Shown: in pieces, positions 34,052 through 43,099 of the stretch
Layout of the letters: each line of letters starts with the position of its first letter
Position numbering within the stretch: the first letter of the stretch is position 1
Origin: Candidatus Pullilachnospira intestinigallinarum
Lineage (GTDB): Bacteria; Bacillota; Clostridia; Lachnospirales; Lachnospiraceae
DNA: 64,000 bases
Direction of reading: 5' to 3'
Assembly (NCBI GenBank): GCA_018711275.1
Contig: DVIN01000043.1
Span: forward strand, 1 to 64,000
Made by a program: the position numbers and the translations under genes
Notes under the pieces: generated by a model
Seen by the model: only the letters and a program-made list of their open reading frames with translations
Database searches by the model: none
Told to the model about the DNA's origin: nothing

Positions 34052-35059
34052 ATGAGTAATACGATGACTGGCAGTGATTCTGCTGCCGACAATCGGAAAG
34101 TAAAACTTGAAATTAAGAATATGACGAAACATTACGATAACGGAGACGGTGTGGAGAATATCAACCTGAAGGTGTATGAGGGAGAAATCGTAACCTTCCT
34201 CGGTCCCTCCGGATGTGGGAAATCCACCATTCTGAGAACCATCGCGGGTTTTCTGGATGTGACGAGCGGAGACATTCTTGTGGATGGACAGTCCATTGTG
34301 AAGCTGCCGCCGGAAAACCGTCCCACCGCCATGGTGTTCCAGAGCTACAACCTCTGGCCGCACATGACCATCTATGAAAACCTGGCATTCGGCCTGAAGC
34401 TTCGCAAGATTCCCAAAAAGACCATCGATGAGGACATCAAAAAGATGCTGGCGCTGGTTTCCATGAGCGGTACCGAGAAAAAATATCCCGGACAGCTCTC
34501 CGGCGGACAGCAGCAGCGTGTGGCCATTGCCAGATCCCTGCTTTTAAAGCCTGCGCTTCTGCTTCTGGACGAGCCCTTCTCCGCGCTGGACGCGAAGATC
34601 CGTCAGCAGATGCGCGAGGAGCTGAAAAGAATTCAGAGCAGCCTGGGGATTACCGTTATCTTCGTAACCCATGACCAGGAGGAGGCCATGGCAATTTCCC
34701 ACCGGATTGTGGTTATGAACAAAGGAAAATTCGACCAGGTGGGAACGCCGGATGAGATCTATGATCAGCCGGCAACCCTCCATGTGGCTTCTTTTATCGG
34801 CGAGATGAATTTCATCAGGAAGGACAAATACACCATCGCGGTACGTCCGGAGGATCTGCTGGTGGATACCGAAAACGGTGAAATCGACGGAACCGTCAGC
34901 ACCGTCATGCTGATGGGACATTACGTTTCCATTACGGTCCATGTGGGCGATGAGATTGTGAAATGTTATGTAAACCGTGACATTGGAGATCATCTGCAGG
35001 TGGGCCAGAAGGTGAAGCTGAAAATCGGAAAGAGCACACAGTTTCCCCTGAGCGCCTGA
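34052..35059 (+). CDS. ABC transporter ATP-binding protein (PotA/PhnT-like)
   Basis: A 335-residue ATPase. The Walker A is GPSGCGKST (about 56), Q-loop in MVFQSYNLWPHM, signature LSGGQQQRVAIARS, Walker B LLLLDEPFSALD and switch His in FVTHDQEEA. A C-terminal TOBE-like beta domain (about 265-335) is typical of the spermidine/phosphonate/sugar-phosphate importers. It lies 58 nt after the permease and powers the importer encoded by this operon. Confidence 0.94.
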   Translation: MSNTMTGSDSAADNRKVKLEIKNMTKHYDNGDGVENINLKVYEGEIVTFLGPSGCGKSTILRTIAGFLDVTSGDILVDGQSIVKLPPENRPTAMVFQSYNLWPHMTIYENLAFGLKLRKIPKKTIDEDIKKMLALVSMSGTEKKYPGQLSGGQQQRVAIARSLLLKPALLLLDEPFSALDAKIRQQMREELKRIQSSLGITVIFVTHDQEEAMAISHRIVVMNKGKFDQVGTPDEIYDQPATLHVASFIGEMNFIRKDKYTIAVRPEDLLVDTENGEIDGTVSTVMLMGHYVSITVHVGDEIVKCYVNRDIGDHLQVGQKVKLKIGKSTQFPLSA

Positions 35060-35160
35060 GCAGACGGCACAGTTTTGGGCGGCGCGCCGCTTCCATGACC
35101 GGCAGCCGCGGAAAGCTTTTAATATAGAAGACAGAAGTGAAGAAAGAAAGGAAGAAAGAA

Positions 35161-36363
35161 ATGAAAAGAAAGAAAGGAACATCCTTACTGGCACTGATGA
35201 TGGCAGGAGTTCTGGCTGTGGGTATGGCAGGCTGCGGCGGTTCCGGAAACGGAGATTCCGCTGAAGCATCTGCTTCCGGCGAGTCCGGAGATTCCGGAGA
35301 CAAATCTACAGTAACGATCTGGGCCACCGGATCTGACAATGTGCGTCAGGTATACGAGGCGCTGATTGAGGATTTCAACAGCAACTCCGATTATGCGGAT
35401 CAGTATACCGCCGAACTGCAGTTCATGCTGAGCGGTACCGGAACCCAGTCCATGACCGATATGCTGGCGGCTGCTTACCAGGCAAAACAGACAGACACAG
35501 ACTATGACCTGGTGGACGTGGGAGGCGATGACCTGTCTGCCCTGATCTCCAGAGTGGGAGAGGAAGCATTTGTTAAGCTGGATGATTCCAAGATTCCCAA
35601 TGCGGACAGAGTAAGCGCCCAGAGCAGTCTTGCCGCGGATTATGTACAGCCCTACAGAGGAACGACGGTGGTTCTGGCCTATGATTCCGAAACTGTTCCC
35701 AATCCGCCGCAGACCATGGACGAGCTGGTGGAGTGGATGAAGGAACATCCGGGACGTTTCGCTTATAACGCGCCGGGAACCGGCGGAGCCGGAGACTCCT
35801 TCGCCCGTACCTCCGTATACAACTTCCTGCCGGAAGAAGCCATGACCTCCGATGATCCCAGCTGGGAGGATCAGTGGGATGAGGGCTTCCAGTTCCTGAC
35901 CGATATTCATCAGTATATGTACACCTCCGGCGGCAGCATTGTATACCCCAACAAGAACCAGGGTACCCTGGATCTGCTGAACCAGGGTGAAATCGATATG
36001 TGCCCCAACTGGGCGGACATGGTACTGTCCCAGAGAGCGGACGGAACGCTGAAAGATACTATTAAGATCACGCAGATCGATCCCGCGTTTACCGGTTCTC
36101 TGCAGTCTCTGGCCATCCCCACCTTCGGATCCAATGAGGACGGAGCTTACGCGTTTATTGATTACATGCTGACCGACGCCGCACAGGAGATTCTGGTAAA
36201 AGACATGGCGGCGATTCCTCTGGTGGATACCAGCAACCTGGATATGACCGGATATGAGGACGTAATGAATCTGGATGTAAGCAATTTCCGCATCATGTCC
36301 ATTGGCGATCTGGGAACCGACTTCAACGCACGCTGGGACAGCGAAATCGGAACACTGGGATAA
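35161..36363 (+). CDS. ABC transporter substrate-binding lipoprotein
   Basis: A 400-residue lipoprotein with signal peptide and lipobox GMAGC (Cys about 25), then a Ser/Gly/Asp-rich linker and a type II binding-protein fold starting STVTIWATG. It resembles the YnjB/iron-polyamine branch of solute-binding proteins. It is unrelated in detail to the four lipoproteins at 15.8-21.3 kb. The ATG at 35161 follows a GAAAGGAAG site; a GTG at 35137 would add a lysine-rich tail and is less likely. Its ligand is probably whatever the GDPD-like and PHP enzymes of the operon cleave. Confidence 0.9.
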   Translation: MKRKKGTSLLALMMAGVLAVGMAGCGGSGNGDSAEASASGESGDSGDKSTVTIWATGSDNVRQVYEALIEDFNSNSDYADQYTAELQFMLSGTGTQSMTDMLAAAYQAKQTDTDYDLVDVGGDDLSALISRVGEEAFVKLDDSKIPNADRVSAQSSLAADYVQPYRGTTVVLAYDSETVPNPPQTMDELVEWMKEHPGRFAYNAPGTGGAGDSFARTSVYNFLPEEAMTSDDPSWEDQWDEGFQFLTDIHQYMYTSGGSIVYPNKNQGTLDLLNQGEIDMCPNWADMVLSQRADGTLKDTIKITQIDPAFTGSLQSLAIPTFGSNEDGAYAFIDYMLTDAAQEILVKDMAAIPLVDTSNLDMTGYEDVMNLDVSNFRIMSIGDLGTDFNARWDSEIGTLG

Positions 36364-36384
36364 TTCCGGAAAGGAACGATACAG

Positions 36385-37230
36385 ATGAGTAAAAAAATGA
36401 AAACAAATCTGGTGGCATACAGCATGGTACTGCCGGCGTTCCTGGTAGTAATGCTGACGGTGGCCTACCCGATTGTGACAGCAATCATCCAGAGCTTTCA
36501 GGATGGCGAGACAGGGAGCTTTACCCTGGCCAACTACACCTATTTCTTTACCGATAAAGCGCAGAGAAATAACCTGCTGTATACCCTGTATATCGTGGTG
36601 GTGACCGTGGTAATCGCCATCGTGGTGGCTTATCTGCTGGCGCTGTATCTGCGGTTTGTGAAGTCAAAGATTTCCAAAACCATCGGTATGCTTTACCTGC
36701 TGCCACGATTCGTGCCTTCCATGTGCGCCGTGTACGCCATGATTACCATTATCCGCGACAGCGGTCTGATCAACCGGATCGGACAGCTGTTCGGGGTGGA
36801 TATTAATCTGGGAATGATGTATCATGCAAGTGGTATCATCACCATGAACCTCTGGTTCAACATCCCCTTTGCGGCCATGATGATTGCCGCCGGCCTCGGC
36901 GGAATTCCGGATTCCATTATTGAGGCCGCCAGTGATGTGGGAGCCGGGAAACTGAGAATCTTCTGGACCATGATCCTTCCGTTATCTCTGAAGGATGTGG
37001 TGGTGGCGGCAACCTTTGTGTTCATGTCCAACGTGAGCTCCTTCACCACCCCCTATCTGATGGGAGGAAATGCTCCGAAGATGCTGGGTATCGCCCTGTA
37101 CGATCAGTTCAACAGATACATGGACTATAACCGCTCCGCGGCCCTGTCTGTCATCATGTTCCTGATCTGCTCGATATCCGCAGCGGTATATATCTATACA
37201 AACCTGAAAGAAAATGATTGGGAGAAATAA
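36385..37230 (+). CDS. ABC transporter permease, second subunit
   Basis: A 281-residue permease with six membrane segments. The EAA loop is near 180 (IEAASDVGAGKLRIFWTMILP). It pairs with the permease at 33148 to form the channel. It lies 21 nt after the binding-protein gene and its end nearly touches the GDPD-like gene, indicating one transcript. Confidence 0.91.
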   Translation: MSKKMKTNLVAYSMVLPAFLVVMLTVAYPIVTAIIQSFQDGETGSFTLANYTYFFTDKAQRNNLLYTLYIVVVTVVIAIVVAYLLALYLRFVKSKISKTIGMLYLLPRFVPSMCAVYAMITIIRDSGLINRIGQLFGVDINLGMMYHASGIITMNLWFNIPFAAMMIAAGLGGIPDSIIEAASDVGAGKLRIFWTMILPLSLKDVVVAATFVFMSNVSSFTTPYLMGGNAPKMLGIALYDQFNRYMDYNRSAALSVIMFLICSISAAVYIYTNLKENDWEK

Positions 37231-37235
37231 GAAAA

Positions 37236-37928
37236 GTGAACAGACAAAAAACATTTATCACAGCACATTCCGGCGCTGACGGAACCTGTGACAACAGTAT
37301 GGAATTTGTTCAATACGCACTGACCACCTCTGCGGACGTCCTGGAGCTGGACGTCCGCCAGGATAAGGATCATAACCTGATCATCGCCCACGATGAGACG
37401 GACGGCGAGGCTGTCAGTCTCGTGGGCGTTTTTTCCGTTATGAAAGATCATCCGGAAATGCGTATGAACTGTGACTTGAAGGAATACGGCCTGGAGCTTC
37501 CGGTGCTGAAGCTGGCCGAAGCATGCGGACTGCCCGCGGGCCAGATCCTCTATTCCGGAAGTGTCCGCCCGGTATCGGCAGATGAACCCTGTCCCTGGCG
37601 GAAGGTGGAGGTTTACTGGAATGTGGAGGAATGTATTCCCGGTATTTACGAACATGCCGTCTCCGGAGATACTCCGTCCGCCATCCCGCGAAAGGATGCC
37701 GAACAGCTGGCGGAGGCCTGCTTAAAATGCGGCATTCATACCGTCAATATCTGCGAGAAATTTCTGGGAGAGGAATTTCTTTCCGTGATGGAGAAGAATG
37801 GAATCGGAATATCCGCCTGGACCGTCAATGAGCCGGAACGGATCCGCCAGCTGCTGGATCTGGGTATCCGCAATCTTACCACCCGAAATCTGAAGGAGGC
37901 TCTCCGACTTCGCAGGGAAAGGGCGTGA
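37236..37928 (+). CDS. Atypical glycerophosphodiester phosphodiesterase-like protein
   Basis: A 230-residue GDPD-fold (TIM barrel) protein. It keeps the early histidine (ITAHSGADG), ELDV with the metal-binding acids and IIAHDE with the second histidine, and ends with the family segment SAWTVNEPERIRQLLDLG. However, the usual HRG is HSG and the usual PENT is CDNS, and the protein is shorter than classic GlpQ/UgpQ, so the substrate may differ. No signal peptide, so it works on imported substrate in the cytoplasm. The GTG at 37236 was chosen (GGGAGA upstream); a TTG at 37218 would overlap the permease. Confidence 0.72.
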   Translation: MNRQKTFITAHSGADGTCDNSMEFVQYALTTSADVLELDVRQDKDHNLIIAHDETDGEAVSLVGVFSVMKDHPEMRMNCDLKEYGLELPVLKLAEACGLPAGQILYSGSVRPVSADEPCPWRKVEVYWNVEECIPGIYEHAVSGDTPSAIPRKDAEQLAEACLKCGIHTVNICEKFLGEEFLSVMEKNGIGISAWTVNEPERIRQLLDLGIRNLTTRNLKEALRLRRERA

Positions 37929-37937
37929 GGGCGGTTT

Positions 37938-38414
37938 ATGATTTTACTGAGAGAACGTTACCGGTGGAAACCGGAGGATTCCAAGACCGATGTGAAATTT
38001 TCCTTTGTGTGCCCCGGGGAGGTTACCGGGATCCGGATTCTGTTTTCCTTTGACCCGGATGCGCTGGAAGATCCGGAAGCCTGCCGGCCCATGATCGAGA
38101 AAGCCATCCGTCAATACTACGACAACAGGCCGCTGGAATGGGACCGGATCCGGCCGGAGAGCGTCGGGCCTTTAAAAAATCAGATTACTATTTCCCTGTC
38201 AAAGGACGGGGAGTATCTGGGAAATGCCCATCGCTGGCAGAAAAACCAGGTGCATGAAATTTCAGAGACAGAGGCTTCTCCCGGATTTGTCGCGCCTCGT
38301 CGTCTGGCGGGAAGCTGGGAAGGCATGATTCATCTGCACGCGGTCTGCACGCCCCGGTGTCAGGGGCAGCTGATCATTGAAGGGAGGGTTTCCGATGCGC
38401 TGGTATCCTGTTGA
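37938..38414 (+). CDS. Unknown 158-residue protein of the ABC/GDPD/PHP operon
   Basis: I do not recognise this family. It is soluble, without signal or membrane segments, begins MILLRERYRWKPED and has a beta-strand-rich look with alternating hydrophobic residues. It starts 9 nt after the GDPD-like gene and overlaps the PHP gene by 20 nt, so it is tightly coupled to both and may form a complex with them. Proteins of similar size often accompany CehA/McbA-type PHP enzymes, but that is only an analogy. Confidence 0.6.
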   Translation: MILLRERYRWKPEDSKTDVKFSFVCPGEVTGIRILFSFDPDALEDPEACRPMIEKAIRQYYDNRPLEWDRIRPESVGPLKNQITISLSKDGEYLGNAHRWQKNQVHEISETEASPGFVAPRRLAGSWEGMIHLHAVCTPRCQGQLIIEGRVSDALVSC

Positions 38415-39408
38415 ACTGCATACCCATACCTGTCACAGTGACGGATCCTTTACCGTGGAAGCACTGGTGGACGCGGCTGCCCGAAATGGTTACCGGGCGC
38501 TGGCGCTCACCGACCACAACACCTCCTCCGGCGTGCCCCGGATGGCTGCACTGGCCTCGCAGAAAGGAATTCTGCCGGTACGGGGACTGGAGTGGACCAC
38601 ATATCACGGCCATATGGTGGTGCTGGAGGAAAACGGTTATACCGACTGGAGAGGCGTGAAGCCGGAAGAAATCGACGAAGCCATCCGTTCCATCCACAGA
38701 AACGGCGGTATCGTTGGCATCGCTCATCCCTTTTCCCTGTCCGATCCCATCAACACCGGGTACCATTGGGCCTTTCAGATAAAAGACTGGTCTCTGCCTG
38801 ATTACATGGAGGTATGGACAAGAAACTATGCGCCCCGCCGTCTTCAGAGCGTCCGGGCCTTTGAAATGTGGGAAAAACTCCTTTCCGGGGGATACCGGAT
38901 CACCGCTATGACCGGACGGGACTGGCATAAGGACGACGGTCTGCCCTGCTGCTATACCTGGGTGGGATGCGAAGGAGAACTGACGGCGCCGAAGCTTCTG
39001 GACGCCATCCGCGGCGGACACATCTGCCTTGGCGCCGGGCCGCTGCTGACCATGGAGGCGGAGGTACCCGGGGAAAACGGTTCCGGCAAAGAAGCCATTT
39101 CCTGCGGAGAAACATTTCCGGCGGCCACGGAGGAGCTTACCCTGTATCTGAACCTTCAGGAAGAGGTACTTCCCGGCGTCTGGGACCGTACCCAGGTGAA
39201 ATCCGGCGAAATCCGCGTGATCGCAGACGGAAAGGTGATCGCCTGCGTTCCTGTTGAAAAAACCGGTACCCTCCAAACCGGTACCCTCCGGGTGAAAGCA
39301 CCGGAAAAATGGCTGCGGGCGGATCTTTTCGGCAGCTATTACGGGCTGGAAGACTGCCGCATCGCGCTGACAAATCCGGTGTTCCGGGAAGAGAAACCCG
39401 GTTTATAA
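38395..39408 (+). CDS. PHP-domain metal-dependent phosphoesterase (CehA/McbA-like)
   Basis: A 337-residue protein. The PHP metal ligands appear in order: ELHTHTCHSDG (about 8-18), LTDHN, the glutamate of GLEWT, GIAHPF and TGRDWHKDD. The last 110 residues look like a beta-sandwich, as in CehA/McbA hydrolases. The usual reaction is cleavage of a phosphate ester or related bond with Mn/Fe/Zn ions. GGGAGG lies 7 nt before the chosen ATG. As last gene of the importer operon, it could finish the breakdown begun by the GDPD-like enzyme. Confidence 0.85.
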   Translation: MRWYPVELHTHTCHSDGSFTVEALVDAAARNGYRALALTDHNTSSGVPRMAALASQKGILPVRGLEWTTYHGHMVVLEENGYTDWRGVKPEEIDEAIRSIHRNGGIVGIAHPFSLSDPINTGYHWAFQIKDWSLPDYMEVWTRNYAPRRLQSVRAFEMWEKLLSGGYRITAMTGRDWHKDDGLPCCYTWVGCEGELTAPKLLDAIRGGHICLGAGPLLTMEAEVPGENGSGKEAISCGETFPAATEELTLYLNLQEEVLPGVWDRTQVKSGEIRVIADGKVIACVPVEKTGTLQTGTLRVKAPEKWLRADLFGSYYGLEDCRIALTNPVFREEKPGL

Positions 39409-39438
39409 AATCGTCATAGTTTCTTTGGAATCTGTTTA

Positions 39439-39467
39439 TTGCAATCTTACACTTTATATAATATAAT
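39439..39467 (+). promoter_or_regulatory. Promoter of the second Rpn gene
   Basis: TTGCAA, a 17-nt spacer and TATAAT. The leader of about 250 nt holds inverted repeats built on GAAATCTC/GAGATTTC (near 39580 and 39622) and no gene I can support. Confidence 0.85.
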
Positions 39468-39715
39468 GCACTCAAAGAGCATTATTTTTCTAATGTGTCA
39501 TACGGAGCTGCACTTCTGATATCTGATCTGAACGCATGTCTGCTTTGCCGGTTCTCTTTTGCCGGAGAACATCGTCATGAGAAATCTCAATGCTTTTTCC
39601 TTTCACAGAAAACATGCAGAGAGATTTCACATGCCGGAAGTTTGGATGACCGCCGGTTTTGTAAAGAATTTCTTTCGGAGAAATCTCCTGCACCGCAAAA
39701 AAAGGAGGTTTTGCG

Positions 39716-40600
39716 ATAGAAAAAAACAGAAACCCGGAAACGAACACGGTGAACCGCCAGTATAAGTCCAGCATTTTTACGATGCTGTTCAGCGAGAAAG
39801 AACAGCTGCTGGCGTTGTACAATGCCGTCAACGGCACCAGCTATGAGGATCCCGGGCTCCTTGAGATCAATACGCTGGAAAACGCCATTTACATGGCAGT
39901 AAAGAATGATGTGTCATTCCTGATTGATATCAGACTGCATCTGTATGAGCACCAGTCCACCTGGAACCCCAATATGCCCCTGAGAGATCTGTTCTATGTT
40001 TCTGATTTATATTCAGAAATTACCAGGGACGCGAATCTGTTCGGATCAAAGCCGGTACGGATTCCGGCACCCCGTTTTCTGGTATTTTATAACGGAACAC
40101 AGGAACAGCCTGACCGGGTAGTTCTCAGGCTGTCAGAGATGTATGAGAAACCGGAAACTTCACCCGCCCTGGAACTGGAGGTACAGGTGCCGAACATTAA
40201 CAGCGGGCATAATGAACAGCTGCTGGATGCCTGCAGGCCGCTGCGGGAGTATGCAGCGTATACGGCCAGAGTCCGCCGGTATGCCAATATGGAAGGAATG
40301 TCGCTGAAGGAAGCGGTGGAGCGGGCTGTAACCGAATGTATCCAGGAGGGAATACTGGAAGAATTTCTGAGAAAAAACAGAGCGGAGGCGATGAAAGTGA
40401 GTATCTACGAATATGATGCCGAAAAACATATCCGGATGGAACGCGAGGACGCTTTTCAGGATGGCCGGGAGGATATGCTGATGTCACTGATTCGGAAAAA
40501 GCTGGGCAGGGGAGAATCGCCTGCCCAGATCGCCCGGGAGCTGGAGCAGGAGGAACGTGTTGTCCGGGAGCTGATTGAGAAGTTACGGAAATCGGAATAG
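39716..40600 (+). CDS. Rpn-family PD-(D/E)XK recombination-promoting nuclease, apparent ATA start
   Basis: A protein of about 294 residues of the Rpn/transposase-like nuclease family common in Lachnospiraceae. The nuclease region holds FLIDIRLHLYEHQSTWNPNM (about 75), with the acidic residue and the E-x-Q motif, then LRDLFYVSDLY. The C-terminus is helical and charged. Start choice is odd: a strong AAAGGAGG ends 7 nt before an ATA codon at 39716 that opens IEKNRNPETNTVNRQYKSS. The first ordinary start is a GTG at 39749, with no ribosome site. Either ATA is used, or an ATG has mutated. Unlike the copy at 3713 the rest of the frame is intact. Confidence 0.78.
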   Translation: MEKNRNPETNTVNRQYKSSIFTMLFSEKEQLLALYNAVNGTSYEDPGLLEINTLENAIYMAVKNDVSFLIDIRLHLYEHQSTWNPNMPLRDLFYVSDLYSEITRDANLFGSKPVRIPAPRFLVFYNGTQEQPDRVVLRLSEMYEKPETSPALELEVQVPNINSGHNEQLLDACRPLREYAAYTARVRRYANMEGMSLKEAVERAVTECIQEGILEEFLRKNRAEAMKVSIYEYDAEKHIRMEREDAFQDGREDMLMSLIRKKLGRGESPAQIARELEQEERVVRELIEKLRKSE

Positions 40601-40696
40601 CTATTACAATGTTCTGGCCGGATATGTTGTATTTGTATGGTGTCCAATAGGTTAGCCACCCCGCTTTGATGAAAGAGAGGGGTGGCTTTTCCACGT

Positions 40697-41371
40697 TCAG
40701 GCCGCTTCCGCCGCCCGCTCCTTTTCCCCGCGGCGTTCCGTCTCCACCAGGCAGAGGCTCACCGCCAGCGGAAGAAATATCAGGACAGAAGCGTGCAGCC
40801 CCATCCACTGATATCCGAAATAAGAATAAATCACGCCCAGATGGAAAAAAACCAGCGTCCCACCGAAAAACTTCCCTTTCCGAAGTGCTTCCGTATTTTT
40901 ATCGCAAAGATATTCCGTGAATCCCAGAACCGTCTGCTTGTAGTTGTTGGTGGAAAAAATCGTCGAGCAGGCGTATCCGTACACTCCTTTAAAGGCGCAC
41001 CACTGGAAAGCGGTGGCAAAGAAAATGGGGTACAGGGCCAGAATATGGTCGGTGCCTGCAGGTATATAGAAAAGCGTCAGGGCGGCAGCTCCGTTGAGAA
41101 AAATGGATACAAATTTCAGATTCCATCCCAGTGTGCGGGGGATCACCACGGAAAGGGCGATGGCCAGACCATACAACAGTGCGGCCCCGATGCGGATCAG
41201 AATCTCATGGGAATTATGTCCCAGAAGGCCGGTGATCAGAGTAATCAGGTTGGCAGTCTGCGAAGACCCGAAAATATCGCAGTGGTTCAGCAACGCGTAG
41301 GCGCCGAAAAATCCTCCGACAAATGCCATGGAATAGTGGATGCTCACCTGGAGCGTCTGTCTGTCTTTCAT
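40697..41371 (-). CDS. YoaK-family (DUF1275) membrane protein
   Basis: A 224-residue protein with about six membrane segments. The segments around FVGGFFGAYALLNHCDIFGSSQTANLI and the long hydrophobic middle match the DUF1275/YoaK family, whose function is unknown (small-molecule transport is often assumed). The ATG at 41371 follows GGGAGGT; an in-frame extension upstream is not family-like. An extended -10 (TGA-TATAAT, 41402-41394) lies about 25 nt upstream. It is convergent with the Rpn gene. Confidence 0.8.
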   Translation of the reverse strand: MKDRQTLQVSIHYSMAFVGGFFGAYALLNHCDIFGSSQTANLITLITGLLGHNSHEILIRIGAALLYGLAIALSVVIPRTLGWNLKFVSIFLNGAAALTLFYIPAGTDHILALYPIFFATAFQWCAFKGVYGYACSTIFSTNNYKQTVLGFTEYLCDKNTEALRKGKFFGGTLVFFHLGVIYSYFGYQWMGLHASVLIFLPLAVSLCLVETERRGEKERAAEAA

Positions 41372-41393
41372 ACCGATACCTCCCTGAAAATTC

Positions 41394-41402
41394 ATTATAT
41401 CA
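41394..41402 (-). promoter_or_regulatory. Extended -10 promoter of the YoaK-like gene
   Basis: TGATATAAT on the minus strand; no good -35 box at 17 nt. Confidence 0.5.
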
Positions 41403-41593
41403 CGTCCGCGAAAAAAGAAAATATCGGCAAGTGAGAAAAATGGAGAGGTTTTTGGAAAAAATTTGGATAAAAAGTTTTTCAAAGTTTTGTATCCCATTTT
41501 GCCATATAGGAAAACAGCAGGCAGAATGGCAGTGCATATTTTACGGATTATTGTACATAGTAAGACTATCAGTCGAAGAAAAAGGAGATTGGA

Positions 41594-41983
41594 ATGATTA
41601 TGATGAAAAAACGGTTGAAAATATGGTGGATGGCAGGAATGACAGCGGCGGTGCTCTGCCTGGCGGCAGGCTGCGGCAACCGGACGGCGGATCAGAATAG
41701 GGACAATGGCGTCGCGGAGGATGGCATGGATTCCGGTGTCGGAGACAATGAAAATGTCAATGACGTCACCTCGGGAGAGGACGGAAACAGCGCCGGCGGT
41801 GACAGGGATAATCTGGGAGAGGATGTGAAGGACGGCGTGGAGGACGCCGGTGAAGATGTGGGAAAAGGCATCGAGGATGTGACGGAAGGCGTAGGAGAAG
41901 GCGTGAAAGATGTGGGAGAAGGCATCGGAGAGGGTGTGGAAGATCTCACCGGGGGCGCGGACAATAACAATAATGGGAAATAG
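41594..41983 (+). CDS. Small acidic repeat lipoprotein
   Basis: A 129-residue lipoprotein: signal peptide with lipobox LAAGC (Cys about 27), then an Asp/Asn/Gly-rich low-complexity stretch, and from about residue 72 an imperfect repeat of the form GVEDxGEDVGKGIEDVxEGVGEGV. The regular spacing of Val/Ile fits a stiff helix or coiled coil lying on the membrane or cell wall. AGGAG lies 6 nt before the ATG. A strong terminator follows. I do not recognise a function. Confidence 0.75.
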   Translation: MIMMKKRLKIWWMAGMTAAVLCLAAGCGNRTADQNRDNGVAEDGMDSGVGDNENVNDVTSGEDGNSAGGDRDNLGEDVKDGVEDAGEDVGKGIEDVTEGVGEGVKDVGEGIGEGVEDLTGGADNNNNGK

Positions 41984-42034
41984 ACAGCATTCGTGGCAGG
42001 GAAGCCGGAAGGAGGAACTGCCGTATCAGCCAGG

Positions 42035-42081
42035 CCGCAAAAGGGCGGAATCGGAAACCGCCCTTTTGCGGTTCATTTTTT
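42035..42081 (+). terminator. Terminator after the small lipoprotein
   Basis: CCGCAAAAGGGCGG pairs perfectly with CCGCCCTTTTGCGG, followed by a T-rich run. Confidence 0.93.
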
Positions 42082-42282
42082 CATGATATAATAGCCGCAG
42101 ACGCGACTGTTATATCTGCGCCCAGGCGATTTCCGGGGATCCCGCGAAAGCCCACGCGCATCCGCCGGAGACATTGTGACCGCGGCAGCAGGCATAATAG
42201 AATGGGTCCCGTACAGAACCCGGGAAGATATCTTCTGACCATTGGGCCAGTCATAATGAAAAGAAAAAGGAGGCAACACGGC

Positions 42283-43059
42283 ATGAGATTTCGGCCATGC
42301 ATCGATATACATAACGGAAAAGTAAAACAGATTGTGGGAGGAAGCCTGAGGGATCAGGGGGATTGGGCCCGGGAGAATTTTGTCTCCGGCCAGGATGCGC
42401 CCTTTTATGCCAGACTTTACCAGTCATACGGGCTTCGGGGAGGACATATCATATTATTGAATCCGGAATCTTCCCCCTATTATCAGGAGACGAAGGGACA
42501 GGCGCTGGCCGCGCTCCGGGCTTATCCGGGAGGCCTCCAGGTGGGAGGCGGTATCCGGCCGGAAAATGCCGGGGAGTTTCTGGATGCGGGCGCCAGCCAT
42601 GTGATCGTGACCTCCTATGTATTCCGGGATGGAACACTTTCCTGGGAAAATCTGGAGAACATGATCCGCGCGGTGGGACGTAAGCGGATGGTTCTTGACC
42701 TGAGCTGCCGGAAAAGAGACGGCGCTTACTGGATTGTCACGGACCGCTGGCAGAAGTTTACCCGGGTGGAGGTGAACCGCAGGACGTTGGACAGGCTTTC
42801 CGGCTGCTGCGATGAATTTCTGGTGCATGCGGTGGACGTGGAAGGGAAGGCCTCGGGGATCGAGACAGAGCTGGCCGCCCTTCTGGCCGGATGTGAAAAG
42901 ATTCCCATCACCTACGCAGGCGGCGTGGGAAGCTTCCGGGATCTGGAGAAACTAAGGGAAGCGGGAAAAAACCGCCTGGATGTGACGGTGGGAAGCGCGC
43001 TGGACCTGTTCGGCGGTTCCATGTCCTTTGAGCAAATTCTTAAGTTTTGTAAAAATTAA
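42283..43059 (+). CDS. Eukaryotic-type HisA (ProFAR isomerase)
   Basis: A 258-residue TIM-barrel isomerase of histidine synthesis, but of the eukaryotic HIS6 type rather than bacterial HisA. The signatures are CIDIHNGKVKQIVGGSL (about 6-22, with the first catalytic Asp), LQVGGGIRPEN, VIVTSYVF, VLDLSCRK (second Asp), FLVHAVDVEG and a C-terminal DVTVGSALDLFGG. These blocks match yeast His6 far better than the usual bacterial enzyme. AAGGAGG precedes the ATG. No other his gene is near it, so it is an orphan. An extended -10 (TGATATAAT at 42084-42092) is a possible promoter. Confidence 0.88.
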   Translation: MRFRPCIDIHNGKVKQIVGGSLRDQGDWARENFVSGQDAPFYARLYQSYGLRGGHIILLNPESSPYYQETKGQALAALRAYPGGLQVGGGIRPENAGEFLDAGASHVIVTSYVFRDGTLSWENLENMIRAVGRKRMVLDLSCRKRDGAYWIVTDRWQKFTRVEVNRRTLDRLSGCCDEFLVHAVDVEGKASGIETELAALLAGCEKIPITYAGGVGSFRDLEKLREAGKNRLDVTVGSALDLFGGSMSFEQILKFCKN

Positions 43060-43099
43060 CTGTAAAAATCGTAAATTTCTATAAATTATCGAAAAATCA

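Noticed and set aside
39559-39715. Short frame in the leader of the second Rpn gene
   Set aside because: No ribosome site and the stretch is better explained as an untranslated leader with inverted repeats.
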